Positions 8,813 through 15,849 of a stretch of 64,000 nucleotides of DNA are shown here, piece by piece (position 1 is the stretch's first letter; each line of letters begins with the position of its first letter). Under the pieces are notes generated by a model, which was not told the origin of the DNA, ran no database searches, and worked only from the letters and a program-made list of their open reading frames with translations. Both the position numbers and the translations under genes were made by a program. Source of the DNA: a virus; IMG/VR virus record IMGVR_UViG_3300035698_016830, positions 1-64,000 of that record; one strand, given 5' to 3'.

Positions 8813-9040
8813 TTATAGAGTTATGAAAGAAGTACTTAATACAAGATCATCATCAAAGGAGAAAGCTTTTGTTATCTTAACCTTATGCTTCTGCTTATTA
8901 CTCACTTCTGATCCAAAGTTAATACCAAGTTGGACCGCCTCAGGACTGAGCATTACTACTATTATTTCTCCAGTCACCACCGTTAGGAAGCTTTTAACCG
9001 TGAGTTCATCATATTCTTTTTCTTGATGTAGAGCATTAAC
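8813..9040 (-). pseudogene. Possible decayed gene in 8672-9179 gap
   Basis: The gap holds a 75-codon open frame on the minus strand with coding-like composition (for example TGEIIVVMLSPEAVQL and ITKAFSFDDDLVL) but no start codon near its 5' end; the first ATG is at 8953 with a GGAG 14 nt away. A forward ATG frame (8823-9026) lies opposite and looks like a shadow. It lies just after a leftward terminator. I see no other gene in the gap. Confidence 0.35.
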
Positions 9041-9049
9041 TTATTTAAA

Positions 9050-9083
9050 GGTAAAAGAAAAGGCCTTAGCGTTAACTAAGACC
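9050..9083 (-). terminator. Leftward rho-independent terminator
   Basis: On the minus strand GGTCTTAG, a 6-nt loop and CTAAGGCC (one G-U pair; plus-strand 9062-9083) are followed by TTTTCTTTT. It would end transcripts coming from the 12.4-kb leftward promoters, separating them from the HNH/queE group. Confidence 0.8.
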
Positions 9084-9179
9084 TAATCTGATATGTACCA
9101 CTCTCTACCAAAAGAGTTGTGTGCTGATTATTGAATTGTATTTGGTAGCTACAGTACATAATATTAGAATATAAAGGAT

Positions 9180-9431
9180 TTATTTTACGTAATCAAGAGA
9201 AATCTTTTTATTTCTTTTTCTCCCATTCTCATTATGTAGATTAATAGAGGGTGTTAGACAGGCTCCATTGTTCTTTATATCAGCCCAAGACCACTTTTCT
9301 GCTCCTTCTACATGCAAAGAGAAGCTAATTTCACCCCTACTAGGTAGTTCCGGATGGTTAGTTCCGGCTAGAATTTGTTGTATTGATTCTGCTATTTCTC
9401 TTTTCTGTTGTACTGAAAACATCTTATTCAT
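9180..9431 (-). CDS. Hypothetical protein (83 aa)
   Basis: Begins MNKMFSVQQKREIAES; the second half is rich in Asn and Lys. Overlaps the upstream gene by 8 bases. Part of the leftward set of small genes. No family recognised. Confidence 0.6.
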   Translation of the reverse strand: MNKMFSVQQKREIAESIQQILAGTNHPELPSRGEISFSLHVEGAEKWSWADIKNNGACLTPSINLHNENGRKRNKKISLDYVK

Positions 9432-9633
9432 TCTCCAATTCTTTTAAGAGTTTCTCAAATGCCTTTATACTGGCTTCAGTTCTTCTCACAAGGCCAACAG
9501 AGCCTTCCATAATGTAATCTCTATTATTTGGCTCTCTCCTTATCCAGTAAGCATCTATCAATGCTTTTTCAGAGTCTATGGCAAGGTGTAGGGCCTGTAT
9601 TAATCTTAGTCGTTTTCTTTTTGTTATTTTCAT
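9424..9633 (-). CDS. Hypothetical helical protein (69 aa)
   Basis: Basic N-terminus (MKITKRKRLRLIQ) followed by predicted helices ending in KAFEKLLKELENE. The overlap with the next gene suggests coupled translation. No function recognised. Confidence 0.6.
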   Translation of the reverse strand: MKITKRKRLRLIQALHLAIDSEKALIDAYWIRREPNNRDYIMEGSVGLVRRTEASIKAFEKLLKELENE

Positions 9634-9638
9634 TTCTT

Positions 9639-9806
9639 TTAATCTTTAAGACAATGGTTAATAGCGAGTAAAGCGAGACCAGCACCCCATAGTCCGGTGT
9701 AAATTAATACTGAGACTGGATGTAGAGGCTATACTAATGCAAGTCCTACTGCTATGCTTTGAAACCCTAGTTGGTATATGAGTAATTTATTTTTATTGAT
9801 ATTCAT
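9639..9806 (-). pseudogene. Two-helix membrane peptide gene with in-frame amber codon
   Basis: ATG at 9806 follows the shared leader AAGAGATTGAATAAA. The frame encodes 25 residues ending GFQSIAVGLALV, then TAG at 9729-9731, then 29 residues (PLHPVSVLIYTGLWGAGL and on) to TAA at 9639. Both halves are hydrophobic and together make a two-segment membrane protein, so the amber codon seems to break a real gene. None of the tRNAs in the window reads UAG. Read-through, recent mutation and sequence error are all possible. Confidence 0.6.
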
Positions 9807-9821
9807 TTTATTCAATCTCTT

Positions 9822-10058
9822 TTAATCAAATGGGTTTGGGACAATTGGTATATCTTTGGCTTTCATTGTTTTTAGTTTAGTAAGGTAGTCTCGGTGCTCT
9901 TTAAGGAGTTTTTCTTTTAATTTTATCTCACGCTTAACATTAACTACCATAACCTCTTTAGCTTTTTTAAATTGTTTGTATATTTCATCATTGTGGTTAT
10001 GTAATTTTTTTGAGATAAAGGCTGTTAATTTATTACCAAGGGTATCATAGAGTTTCAT
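9822..10058 (-). CDS. Hypothetical Lys-rich protein (78 aa)
   Basis: ATG at 10058 follows GAAGGAGATTAAATAAG. Highly charged, mostly helical (KREIKLKEKLLKEHRDYL). Member of a run of small leftward genes with the same type of leader. No function recognised. Confidence 0.65.
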   Translation of the reverse strand: MKLYDTLGNKLTAFISKKLHNHNDEIYKQFKKAKEVMVVNVKREIKLKEKLLKEHRDYLTKLKTMKAKDIPIVPNPFD

Positions 10059-10063
10059 CTTAT

Positions 10064-10285
10064 TTAATCTCCTTCAATTTTATTAATAAGTTGTTGGGCA
10101 TCTTTACCTATTTGAGCCTCTGGAGCGATGACAATAATACGTTTTGCTATCATAATCAGGCTATAGATATGCTTCTGCTGCTCTTTTGCATACCAACTGT
10201 TCTGTGCGGGGCATTTAATCTCTTTACAGGCTTTAAGATTTCCTCGTAGCGTGCAGTGTTTACATTCATCTAGTTTTTCGAGCAT
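10064..10285 (-). CDS. Small Cys-containing protein (73 aa)
   Basis: N-terminal cysteines at C8, C11, C20 and C25 (ECKHC, LKACKEIKC) could bind one zinc ion; the rest is helical (YSLIMIAKRIIVIAPEAQ). It lies between the deformylase gene and a Lys-rich protein gene. No family recognised. Confidence 0.65.
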   Translation of the reverse strand: MLEKLDECKHCTLRGNLKACKEIKCPAQNSWYAKEQQKHIYSLIMIAKRIIVIAPEAQIGKDAQQLINKIEGD

Positions 10286-10290
10286 TGATC

Positions 10291-10758
10291 TTACCCTTTC
10301 TCACCTACAATACAAATTCCATTAAGATGATCAACTTCGTGTTGATAAATTCGGGCTGACATATAAGATAGCGTTCCTGTGACAAGTTCATTATTCTCAG
10401 TTTCGTAGGAGACATTAATCTTTCTATGCCTTGCCACCTCTACATACTTGCCAGGATAAGACAGACACCCCTCTACCTGTTTGCTTGGTAGTATATTGGG
10501 TAGGGCATCTGAGAATTCAGGGTTAATCATCACAGTGTAAACAGCCCCAGGAATTTCTTTGACTACGATGATTCGTTTAGCGTAGCCCGCTTGGTTGGCC
10601 GATAGACCTACCCCATGCTTGCTATTAGCCAAGATGTAGATCATATCACGGGTTATATGTCTGATGTCTTCATCAGGGCTTATAGGCTCACATATGGCTT
10701 TTAAAATGGGGTCACCATCAAGCCTTACTTTTGCTGTTGGTCTTTGTTTTCGTTTCAT
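10291..10758 (-). CDS. def: Peptide deformylase
   Basis: Metalloenzyme that removes the formyl group from the N-terminal Met of new proteins. All three family motifs are present: GVGLSANQ (49-56), EGCLS (96-100) with the metal-binding Cys, and QHEVDHL (139-145) with the two metal His and catalytic Glu. 155 aa matches phage-type enzymes, which usually lack the C-terminal helix of host enzymes. ATG at 10758 chosen over the TTG at 10767 because GGAG precedes it at good spacing. Phage versions may speed processing of abundant phage proteins. Confidence 0.95.
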   Translation of the reverse strand: MKRKQRPTAKVRLDGDPILKAICEPISPDEDIRHITRDMIYILANSKHGVGLSANQAGYAKRIIVVKEIPGAVYTVMINPEFSDALPNILPSKQVEGCLSYPGKYVEVARHRKINVSYETENNELVTGTLSYMSARIYQHEVDHLNGICIVGEKG

Positions 10759-10814
10759 TTTATTCAATCTCCTTCAATTGTTGCTCTTTTGCAGAGGGCG
10801 TGATGTATCATGGG

Positions 10815-11432
10815 TTATTCCTTAATCCATCTCTGAGTATTGATACAGATTGCTTGGATCGGGTCTTTCCATATTTTCCACCATCTTAGGCCACTTTTCC
10901 CATCCATAGCTAAAATTGCCTTGTCAGAAAAAGCAAACCAGTCGTCCATAGAATGGAATTCACACCCAATTCTTATGTGCTTATCCCAGACAAAAACAAA
11001 ATAATCAGAGCAATCAAGTTGATACGGGGTTAGTAAAATCTCTATGCCATTTTGAATTTTTGCCCCACGCAGGTTTGCCCAACTCAGATTTGCCCAACTC
11101 AGATTTGCCTCACTCAGATTTGCCCCACGCAGGTTTGCTCCACGCAGGTTTGCTCCATGCAGGTTTGCCCAACTCAGATTTGCCCCACGCAGGTTTGCTC
11201 CACGCAGGTTTGCCCAATTCAGATTTGCCCCACTCAGATTTGCCTCACTCAGATTTGCCTCACGCAGGTTTGCCTCACTCAGATTTGCCCCACTCAGGTT
11301 TGCTCCACGCAGGTTTGCCCCACTCAGATTTGTCCCAGTTCTCAATGCCTCAAGAACGGTATTCTGAGTTGTTTCATAATCGCCCTCAAATAAGATGGCA
11401 TCCGTTACTCTGTGTTTGATCGTGATTTTCAT
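10815..11432 (-). CDS. Pentapeptide-repeat protein
   Basis: 205 aa. After about 35 residues come about 19 uninterrupted A(N/D)Lxx pentapeptides (units of the type [10 protein letters not shown]), then a C-terminal globular part with several Trp. Such repeats form a right-handed quadrilateral beta helix; some members (Qnr, MfpA) mimic DNA and bind gyrase, but function cannot be read from sequence. ATG follows TTTGAAAGGATAAGAACT. The DNA repeats make long false frames on the opposite strand. Confidence 0.85.
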   Translation of the reverse strand: MKITIKHRVTDAILFEGDYETTQNTVLEALRTGTNLSGANLRGANLSGANLSEANLREANLSEANLSGANLNWANLRGANLRGANLSWANLHGANLRGANLRGANLSEANLSWANLSWANLRGAKIQNGIEILLTPYQLDCSDYFVFVWDKHIRIGCEFHSMDDWFAFSDKAILAMDGKSGLRWWKIWKDPIQAICINTQRWIKE

Positions 11433-11473
11433 AGTTCTTATCCTTTCAAAATATCTTGTAAAGGTGGCTAAGT

Positions 11474-11761
11474 CTATTTATGGCAGGCACCACAGCGACC
11501 GCGAGCTTCGATGATAAATACGCCAGTGCTACCGGGAGGACCCTCTCGTTTGATTTCTGCTAGCTTTCCTCCGTGGTTTTTGTGTATGTGCATTATAGCA
11601 GTATGCATTGCTGCATTTCCACCAGAGTGATCTTCTCTTGTGATTTTAGAATGTATTTCTTCCCACCACATACAAGCAGAACCCAAACAAAAGCTATGGC
11701 ACACGTCTTTATCTCGTATTGGGCATATTTTAGTCATTGCTTCTTTTTCTGTGTGTAACAT
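11474..11761 (-). CDS. Cys-rich hypothetical protein (95 aa)
   Basis: Several Cys ([20 protein letters not shown] near residues 12-30; GRCGACHK at the end) suggest metal binding. ATG at 11761 preceded by GAAAGGACAAGAAA. It overlaps the upstream gene by 32 bases. The N-terminal pattern is common in small phage proteins of unknown role. Confidence 0.7.
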   Translation of the reverse strand: MLHTEKEAMTKICPIRDKDVCHSFCLGSACMWWEEIHSKITREDHSGGNAAMHTAIMHIHKNHGGKLAEIKREGPPGSTGVFIIEARGRCGACHK

Positions 11762-12104
11762 TTTCTTGTCCTTTCATTTTTTTCATTGCTATACAAATAG
11801 GGCAGGTTTCTTTGTCAGGGTCAGGTTGTCTATCAGTTATTATCTTCTTGGCTTCATCAAGATTAGCAGGAATGAAAATGGAATTGCTGGTTGCTATGTT
11901 TTTGTGGAATGGTGATAGTAAACCAAAACACAAGGCAATGGCATCACAATAGCCGCTATGATCAAATTCAAGTCCATCAAGGAATGGGTGAAAAAGTACG
12001 ATGGAATGATCACGACAATCATATACATTAAGTTTGGTTATATTTCTGTAATGATCAACTTCAGTTGAAACATTCCAATCTGATTTTGCATCTATGGTCA
12101 GCAT
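11730..12104 (-). CDS. Hypothetical protein (124 aa)
   Basis: Begins MLTIDAKSDWNVS; C-terminus has a CPIC pair followed by a basic tail ([14 protein letters not shown]). The gene is preceded by a short hairpin directly in front of the GAAAGGAT ribosome binding site. No family recognised. Confidence 0.65.
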   Translation of the reverse strand: MLTIDAKSDWNVSTEVDHYRNITKLNVYDCRDHSIVLFHPFLDGLEFDHSGYCDAIALCFGLLSPFHKNIATSNSIFIPANLDEAKKIITDRQPDPDKETCPICIAMKKMKGQENVTHRKRSND

Positions 12105-12123
12105 GATTCTTATCCTTTCAAAT

Positions 12124-12145
12124 CCTCCTGGCTGATTCCAGGAGG
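12124..12145 (-). promoter_or_regulatory. Leader hairpin in front of ribosome binding site
   Basis: 8-bp stem CCTCCTGG / CCAGGAGG with a 6-nt loop, read on the minus strand, directly followed by ATTTGAAAGGAT and the ATG at 12104. The same arrangement occurs at 22847, 49972 and 54832 on the plus strand with different stem bases. Confidence 0.7.
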
Positions 12146-12164
12146 AGGTATTAGTTGCTGGATA

Positions 12165-12317
12165 TTAAATCGGATAGGTTTCCATTTCTAGTCTCAAGGT
12201 TTCTTTGAGCTGCTCTAAGTTGAGGTTTTTGAAATGCTTGGTTGTTGCAAAAACCTCATTGATGGGCATTCTTCTTACCATGTTCATTCTGATTCTTTTT
12301 GCTATTGTGGTCTTCAT
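12165..12317 (-). CDS. First gene of leftward early set (50 aa)
   Basis: ATG at 12317 follows TTTGAAAGGACAAGAGTT, about 40 bases after the promoter start point. Product begins MKTTIAKRIRMNMVRR, basic N-terminus and acidic helical C-terminus. A longer in-frame start upstream would include the promoter and is rejected. No function recognised; its position suggests an early regulator or host-takeover peptide. Confidence 0.6.
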   Translation of the reverse strand: MKTTIAKRIRMNMVRRMPINEVFATTKHFKNLNLEQLKETLRLEMETYPI

Positions 12318-12363
12318 AACTCTTGTCCTTTCAAATGTAGTACCTATTAACTTTATTGACCCT

Positions 12364-12392
12364 ATTGTAATGTCTATCGGGTTATTAGTCAA
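12364..12392 (-). promoter_or_regulatory. Leftward sigma-70 promoter (module copy)
   Basis: On the minus strand TTGACT (12392-12387), 17-bp spacer containing CCCGATAG, TACAAT (12369-12364). Upstream lies the same AT-rich block (ATAAATTATAGATATTAC) as in the rightward module copies. Confidence 0.85.
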
Positions 12393-12514
12393 GGTAATTA
12401 TTGTAAAAATTATGTAATATCTATAATTTATGTAAGAATCTGCATTATTACTTCAAAACAAAGGTTTATTTTCTTGTCCTTTCAATAAATGATTAACTTG
12501 TAAAAGTTATGTAT

Positions 12515-12543
12515 AATATATAGTCTATCGGGTAGATAGTCAA
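12515..12543 (-). promoter_or_regulatory. Second leftward sigma-70 promoter
   Basis: TTGACT (12543-12538), 17-bp spacer with CCCGATAG, TATATT (12520-12515) on the minus strand. The following leader ends TTGAAAGGACAAGAAA but is followed by ATA, not ATG, and a stop within 14 codons, so it has no gene of its own and reads into the next promoter module. Confidence 0.7.
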
Positions 12544-12581
12544 GCGAAATAATGTAAAAATTATAATATATATAAAAGTTC

Positions 12582-12610
12582 TTGATTTTCTATGTACAAT
12601 GTATTATAAT
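12582..12610 (+). promoter_or_regulatory. Rightward early promoter
   Basis: TTGATT (12582-12587), 17-bp spacer, TATAAT (12605-12610). Start point near 12617 gives a 40-nt leader to the ATG at 12656. It diverges from the two leftward promoters; unlike them its spacer lacks CGATA. Confidence 0.85.
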
Positions 12611-12655
12611 AGTATATCAGTAAAAAATACGAAATGACAACTTTGGAGTGATAAG

Positions 12656-12919
12656 ATGCAAAGGCAGATGACAACTTTGGAAAATTGCATAACGATCAAT
12701 CAAGCAAAACAACTGTTTCGGCGAACAGAGATGACTATCTATTTATGGCGTCGGGATAAAGGTATGCCTTATATTCAGCTGCCAGGCGGTAAACTAAAGA
12801 GTGTTAGATTTGATGTAGATAAGATATTAAAGTGGGCAAAAACCCTTAACATTAGATACGAACAGGATCAGCTAGATGTTATTCGAAAAAATAATAACCA
12901 GTTTACCTCAATTAACTGA
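12656..12919 (+). CDS. MerR/excisionase-type helix-turn-helix protein
   Basis: 87 aa. Residues 12-55 fit the winged-helix HTH of MerR/Xis/phage AlpA-like proteins: ITINQAKQLFRRTEMTIYLWRRD, then PYIQLPGGK and VRFDVDKILKWAK. First rightward gene from a strong promoter at the divergent control region, so a transcription regulator role is likely. GGAG lies 9 nt before ATG. A 12-base direct repeat (GACAACTTTGGA) at 12636 and 12669 spans the ribosome binding site and codons 5-8. Confidence 0.75.
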   Translation: MQRQMTTLENCITINQAKQLFRRTEMTIYLWRRDKGMPYIQLPGGKLKSVRFDVDKILKWAKTLNIRYEQDQLDVIRKNNNQFTSIN

Positions 12920-13358
12920 TGCAGAGCGTCAGAAGGTTAAAGCGGTAGTGGACAGCCTCTTTACGGAGAAGCCTGCTGTTCGGTCTTCCTCTGTGCCAGT
13001 AACAGTGACTTATTCTGCTATGAAAACAAGCTTTGATTGTTGTGGTTTATCGGTGATGGTACCGCAGGGCATTCTGTTTAAGAGGAAAAAAGATAAGGAA
13101 GCAGCAGCTTGGTTATTTACCTGGGCACAGGAAAAGTTTGAAATTAAAGATCGTAGGGAAACGTTAGCAATAATGACTTTTTTGGTAAGCTGCCTAATTA
13201 ATTATTTACGTGATATAGATGTTCCGGTTTCGGTTGGAATTGTGCTAAACAATTTACGAAATACGCCGCGAGCCGTAGATTTTAATTTTCCAGGATACCT
13301 AGAGGCAGGACTAGGTTCTGCAATTGTTCAAGGAGTTTTAAATGGAAACTCAAAATAA
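12876..13358 (+). CDS. Hypothetical protein (160 aa)
   Basis: Starts 44 bases inside the previous gene (ATG at 12876 after AGGA). N-terminus LTDAERQKVKAVVDSL is helical; middle has CCGLSVMVP and a basic FKRKKDKEAAAW segment. No family recognised. Confidence 0.65.
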   Translation: MLFEKIITSLPQLTDAERQKVKAVVDSLFTEKPAVRSSSVPVTVTYSAMKTSFDCCGLSVMVPQGILFKRKKDKEAAAWLFTWAQEKFEIKDRRETLAIMTFLVSCLINYLRDIDVPVSVGIVLNNLRNTPRAVDFNFPGYLEAGLGSAIVQGVLNGNSK

Positions 13359-13623
13359 TATCAATGGAGAAATGTTTTTTCTAACTACCTCAATATCTTT
13401 CTGTGAGCATGAAAATGATCTTGTAGAAGCCCGTGTTGGGATCTGCTTTGGATCAAGGTCGAGTATGGATATTATGGAGATGGCTAACTGTGAGTATAAT
13501 CCTTTTCATAAGGACTTTACTGATCATTATATGAAATCAATGGGAAAGAATAAAGAAGAGGCTTCTGAAAACCTAATGGAAGCTCTTTATGGTCTACCTG
13601 AAAACGAAGCTTGTTTAGTATAG
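13342..13623 (+). CDS. Hypothetical protein (93 aa)
   Basis: ATG at 13342 overlaps the preceding gene by 17 bases with GGAG upstream. Product begins METQNNINGEMFFL. Directly upstream of the first HNH cassette, whose promoter begins 28 bases after this stop. No function recognised. Confidence 0.65.
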   Translation: METQNNINGEMFFLTTSISFCEHENDLVEARVGICFGSRSSMDIMEMANCEYNPFHKDFTDHYMKSMGKNKEEASENLMEALYGLPENEACLV

Positions 13624-13650
13624 TATAATAGTAGTTGGTAAATAGTGTTC

Positions 13651-13679
13651 TTGATAAGTTCTTTGATAATTTATATTAT
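13651..13679 (+). promoter_or_regulatory. Promoter of HNH cassette 1
   Basis: TTGATA, 17-bp spacer, TATTAT (13674-13679). The spacer TTCTTTGATAA core is conserved in all three HNH cassettes. Start point near 13686. Confidence 0.8.
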
Positions 13680-13685
13680 AGGTTT

Positions 13686-13782
13686 ATATATTCGACCAAA
13701 ACTAGATTACTAAGCTGTAACGTGAGGCATCATTTCTTGGTCGAACTCTGTCCCACGTACAGCTTCTTTTGGAGTTCGACCT
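13686..13782 (+). ncRNA. Structured leader of HNH cassette 1
   Basis: Three helices are possible. P1: TTCGACCAA (13691-13699) with TTGGTCGAA (13737-13745), 9 bp. P2: AAGCTGTAACGTG (13712-13724) with CACGTACAGCTT (13754-13765), 12 bp with one bulged base. P3: GGTCGAACT (13739-13747) with AGTTCGACC (13773-13781), 9 bp, covering the GGAG and ending one base before ATG. P1 and P3 share a strand and exclude each other; P2 interleaves with both, giving a pseudoknot order. Same helices with different bases precede cassettes 2 and 3. Confidence 0.85.
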
Positions 13783-14313
13783 ATGAAGAAAATAATACTA
13801 ACGCAAGGTCAATATGCATTGGTAGATGACGAAGATTACGAATGGCTGAATCAATGGAAATGGTATGCACACTGGTTTTCGTGTACCAAATCATTTTATG
13901 CTGATAGGGCTGAGACCAAACCTGGAGGAGGGCAGCGACATGTTCGGATGCATAGACAAATTTTGGGTTTGAAGCATGGTGATAGACGGCAAGTTGATCA
14001 TGTAGAACACAACACTTTAGATAATCGTAAAAATAAGCTTCGTATTGTCACTCACCAACAGAACAGTTTTAACATGTACGAGGTAAAAGGATATTATTTT
14101 AATAAATCTTCTGGTAAGTTCCATGCTCAGATAGGTGTTGGTGGTGAAAACAAGTTTCTAGGACGATATAACACTACCAAAGAAGCCCGTACTGCCTATC
14201 TCGAAGCGAAAAAGAAATACCATACCATTTCAGATGACAGTAGTACAGCAAGAAGACCAAGACTAAAACTAATAGAGAAGGAACCAAGGTACATATTGAA
14301 GGGTCTTTACTAG
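13783..14313 (+). CDS. HNH-AP2 homing endonuclease, cassette 1
   Basis: 176 aa. N-terminal segment LVDDEDYEWLNQWKWY, HNH core from MHRQILGL (57) through VDHVEHNTLDNRKNKLR (71-87), then an AP2-type DNA-binding domain near 103-147 (KFHAQIGV, KFLGRYNTTKEA). This is a standard layout for free-standing phage homing endonucleases that nick or cut cognate alleles and spread themselves. Start ATG lies directly after the P3 strand of the structured leader. About 60% identical by eye to the copies at 19845 and 59023. Confidence 0.92.
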   Translation: MKKIILTQGQYALVDDEDYEWLNQWKWYAHWFSCTKSFYADRAETKPGGGQRHVRMHRQILGLKHGDRRQVDHVEHNTLDNRKNKLRIVTHQQNSFNMYEVKGYYFNKSSGKFHAQIGVGGENKFLGRYNTTKEARTAYLEAKKKYHTISDDSSTARRPRLKLIEKEPRYILKGLY

Positions 14314-14349
14314 TGTTTGAATGTGATAAACTGCTTCAGACTGTATAGT

Positions 14350-14432
14350 AATATATCTGATACCGATACCAGTAAGACGGTTGGATTCCGGTATCTTGGT
14401 AACAAGCTGGTAATCGGTATTATATATTTTTT
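14350..14432 (+). terminator. Large hairpin with alternative pairing, upstream of VWA gene
   Basis: The 5' strand 14350-14372 (with GATACCGATACCAG) pairs with 14407-14427 (CTGGTAATCGGTAT) and is followed by six T. Within the loop, CGGTATC (14389-14395) can instead pair with GATACCG, so an alternative fold exists. It may end the HNH transcript or act as an attenuator. It shares its left-end sequence with the element at 15107. Confidence 0.7.
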
Positions 14433-14463
14433 AAACGAGTTATTAATTAAGAAGGAAAGTAAA

Positions 14464-15096
14464 ATGAAAAAAGATTTAACAGATTTGACAGTAGTACTTG
14501 ATAGAAGTGGTTCCATGCAAATGTGTAAAGAAGACGCAGAGGGTGGGGTCAATCAGTTTATTGAGGACCAAAAGAAGCAAGAAGGAGAATGTCTTTTAAC
14601 TCTAGTTCAGTTCGATACTGATTATGAGTTTGTGCATAATGGCGTACCTATAAAGGATGTCCCCAAATATAAGTTAGTTCCAAGGGGAATGACGGCACTT
14701 CTTGATGCTGTTGGCAAAGCCATTAATGAAACTGGTGAGCGTTTAGCAAAGATGAATGAGGATGATCGCCCTGGTCTGGTTGTTTTTGTGATTGTGACTG
14801 ACGGAGGCGAGAACTCAAGTATGGAGTTTAAAAGAGCTCAAATTAAGGAAATGATTGAGAAGCAAACTGATGAGTATAAATGGGAATTTACCTTCATTGG
14901 GGCTAATCAGGATGCTTTTGCTGAGGCAGGTAGTATTGGTATTAGTATTGGTAAGACGGCTAATTTTAATGTTAGCAAATCCAAGCAAGCTTATGCGGGT
15001 CTGTCTCGTAATGTAAGCAGCATGCGAGGTCAGTCTGCTGGTGGTCAAAGTGTGAAGTGTTGTTATAGTGATAAAGAGCGAAAAGACATGGAATAG
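14464..15096 (+). CDS. VWA-domain protein
   Basis: 210 aa. Von Willebrand factor A fold with metal-ion adhesion site: VVLDRSGSMQM (DxSxS, near 11-19), the later Thr in PRGMTALLDA, and IVTDGGENSS. ATG at 14464 follows AAGGAAAG; a longer in-frame start upstream lacks a ribosome binding site. Phage VWA proteins of this kind are common, usually cytoplasmic, with unknown role. The gene is flanked on both sides by related large hairpins ending in T-runs. Confidence 0.88.
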   Translation: MKKDLTDLTVVLDRSGSMQMCKEDAEGGVNQFIEDQKKQEGECLLTLVQFDTDYEFVHNGVPIKDVPKYKLVPRGMTALLDAVGKAINETGERLAKMNEDDRPGLVVFVIVTDGGENSSMEFKRAQIKEMIEKQTDEYKWEFTFIGANQDAFAEAGSIGISIGKTANFNVSKSKQAYAGLSRNVSSMRGQSAGGQSVKCCYSDKERKDME

Positions 15097-15106
15097 TATA
15101 AGTTAG

Positions 15107-15219
15107 ATATCTGATACTGATATGGTGCAGATGGCCGTCACGGCAAAAGAAGATCAACTTTTGTACACCGTACTTATTGATAAAGTTAGGTCGACGTGAC
15201 TCAGTATCAGATATTTTTT
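15107..15219 (+). ncRNA. Closed structured element with T-run, downstream of VWA gene
   Basis: ATATCTGATACTGA (15107-15120) pairs perfectly with TCAGTATCAGATAT (15201-15214), followed by six T. The 80-nt interior contains GCCGTCACGGC and GTACACCGTAC hairpins and a competing GTCACG/CGTGAC pair. It could be a terminator with a long branched loop or a stable small RNA whose 3' end is the T-run. No known RNA family recognised. Confidence 0.7.
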
Positions 15220-15245
15220 AATTTAAAGGAAGAAAGGATAAGAAT

Positions 15246-15461
15246 ATGTATTATGTAATTCATCAGAACACGGTTGATCAGGTGACTAAGGAACAGCTTG
15301 AATCCCGTATAAATGAAAAGTATTATGGTGATGGTTTAGTTTTTGATAGTATGCCAAAGGATAAGGATACTAATTATTGGGGTGATGGTATCTTAATTAT
15401 AAAAGGAGATTTGATTTCTCCTATAGCGGTAACGACAGTTACAAAGTATGAAGTTGAATAA
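15246..15461 (+). CDS. Hypothetical protein (71 aa)
   Basis: ATG follows GGAAGAAAGGATAAGAAT. Product begins MYYVIHQNTVDQVTK and is acidic with several Tyr. Ends 8 bases before tRNA-Leu. No family recognised. Confidence 0.65.
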   Translation: MYYVIHQNTVDQVTKEQLESRINEKYYGDGLVFDSMPKDKDTNYWGDGILIIKGDLISPIAVTTVTKYEVE

Positions 15462-15469
15462 GGTAATAA

Positions 15470-15553
15470 GCCTGGATGATGGAATTGGCAGACATGGGAG
15501 GCTTAAAATCTCCTGCTCAATAGAGTATATGGGTTCGAGTCCCATTCTGGGCA
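15470..15553 (+). tRNA. tRNA-Leu (UAA)
   Basis: 84 nt. Acceptor GCCTGGA pairs with TCTGGGC (two G-U pairs), discriminator A. Anticodon stem GGAGG/TCTCC with loop CTTAAAA gives anticodon UAA, reading UUA Leu codons. Long variable arm (class II) and T-arm GGGTTCGAGTCCC. CCA is not encoded. Confidence 0.92.
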
Positions 15554-15575
15554 ATTAATGGTTGATTTTTGTAAA

Positions 15576-15661
15576 GCTGGTATAGATTGTTAAGGAGGCA
15601 ACTCAGACTGTAAATCTGAATCTCGAAAGAGGCCGAGTGGGTTCGATACCCTCAACCAGCA
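15576..15661 (+). tRNA. tRNA-Tyr (GUA)
   Basis: 86 nt, class II. Acceptor GCTGGT/ACCAGC, anticodon stem CAGA/TCTG with loop CTGTAAA giving GUA, long variable arm (CTCGAAAGAG), T-arm GGGTTCGATACCC. Directly follows tRNA-Leu. CCA not encoded. Confidence 0.9.
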
Positions 15662-15683
15662 TTATTAAATTAGGAGTATAAAG

Positions 15684-15830
15684 ATGACAGGAATTCAAGA
15701 GACGGTTAGATTAGGCTTAAAAGCTATGATGGAGTATGTTGAAGAAGGAAGATATGGCAAAGATGATGACTTTGATGAAGAATCTTTCATTAATGATCTT
15801 GATGATTATGTTACCAATGTTACGCAGTAG
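15684..15830 (+). CDS. Small acidic protein (48 aa)
   Basis: ATG at 15684 after TAGGAGTATAAAG. Product begins MTGIQETVRLGLKAMM and has an Asp/Glu-rich second half (KDDDFDEESF). Too short for confident classification; start and ribosome binding site are good. Confidence 0.65.
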   Translation: MTGIQETVRLGLKAMMEYVEEGRYGKDDDFDEESFINDLDDYVTNVTQ

Positions 15831-15849
15831 CAAATTAAAGGACAATAAA

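Noticed and set aside
8823-9026. Forward 67-codon frame
   Set aside because: In the middle of leftward genes, no ribosome binding site, and opposite a better minus-strand frame.
11052-11419. Two overlapping forward frames with Cys-Pro-Thr or Leu-Pro-His repeats
   Set aside because: They lie opposite the pentapeptide-repeat gene and mirror its DNA repeats; no ribosome binding site.
15470-15553. Ochre or amber suppressor tRNA
   Set aside because: The anticodon written 5' to 3' is UAA, which reads UUA (Leu); it does not read stop codons.
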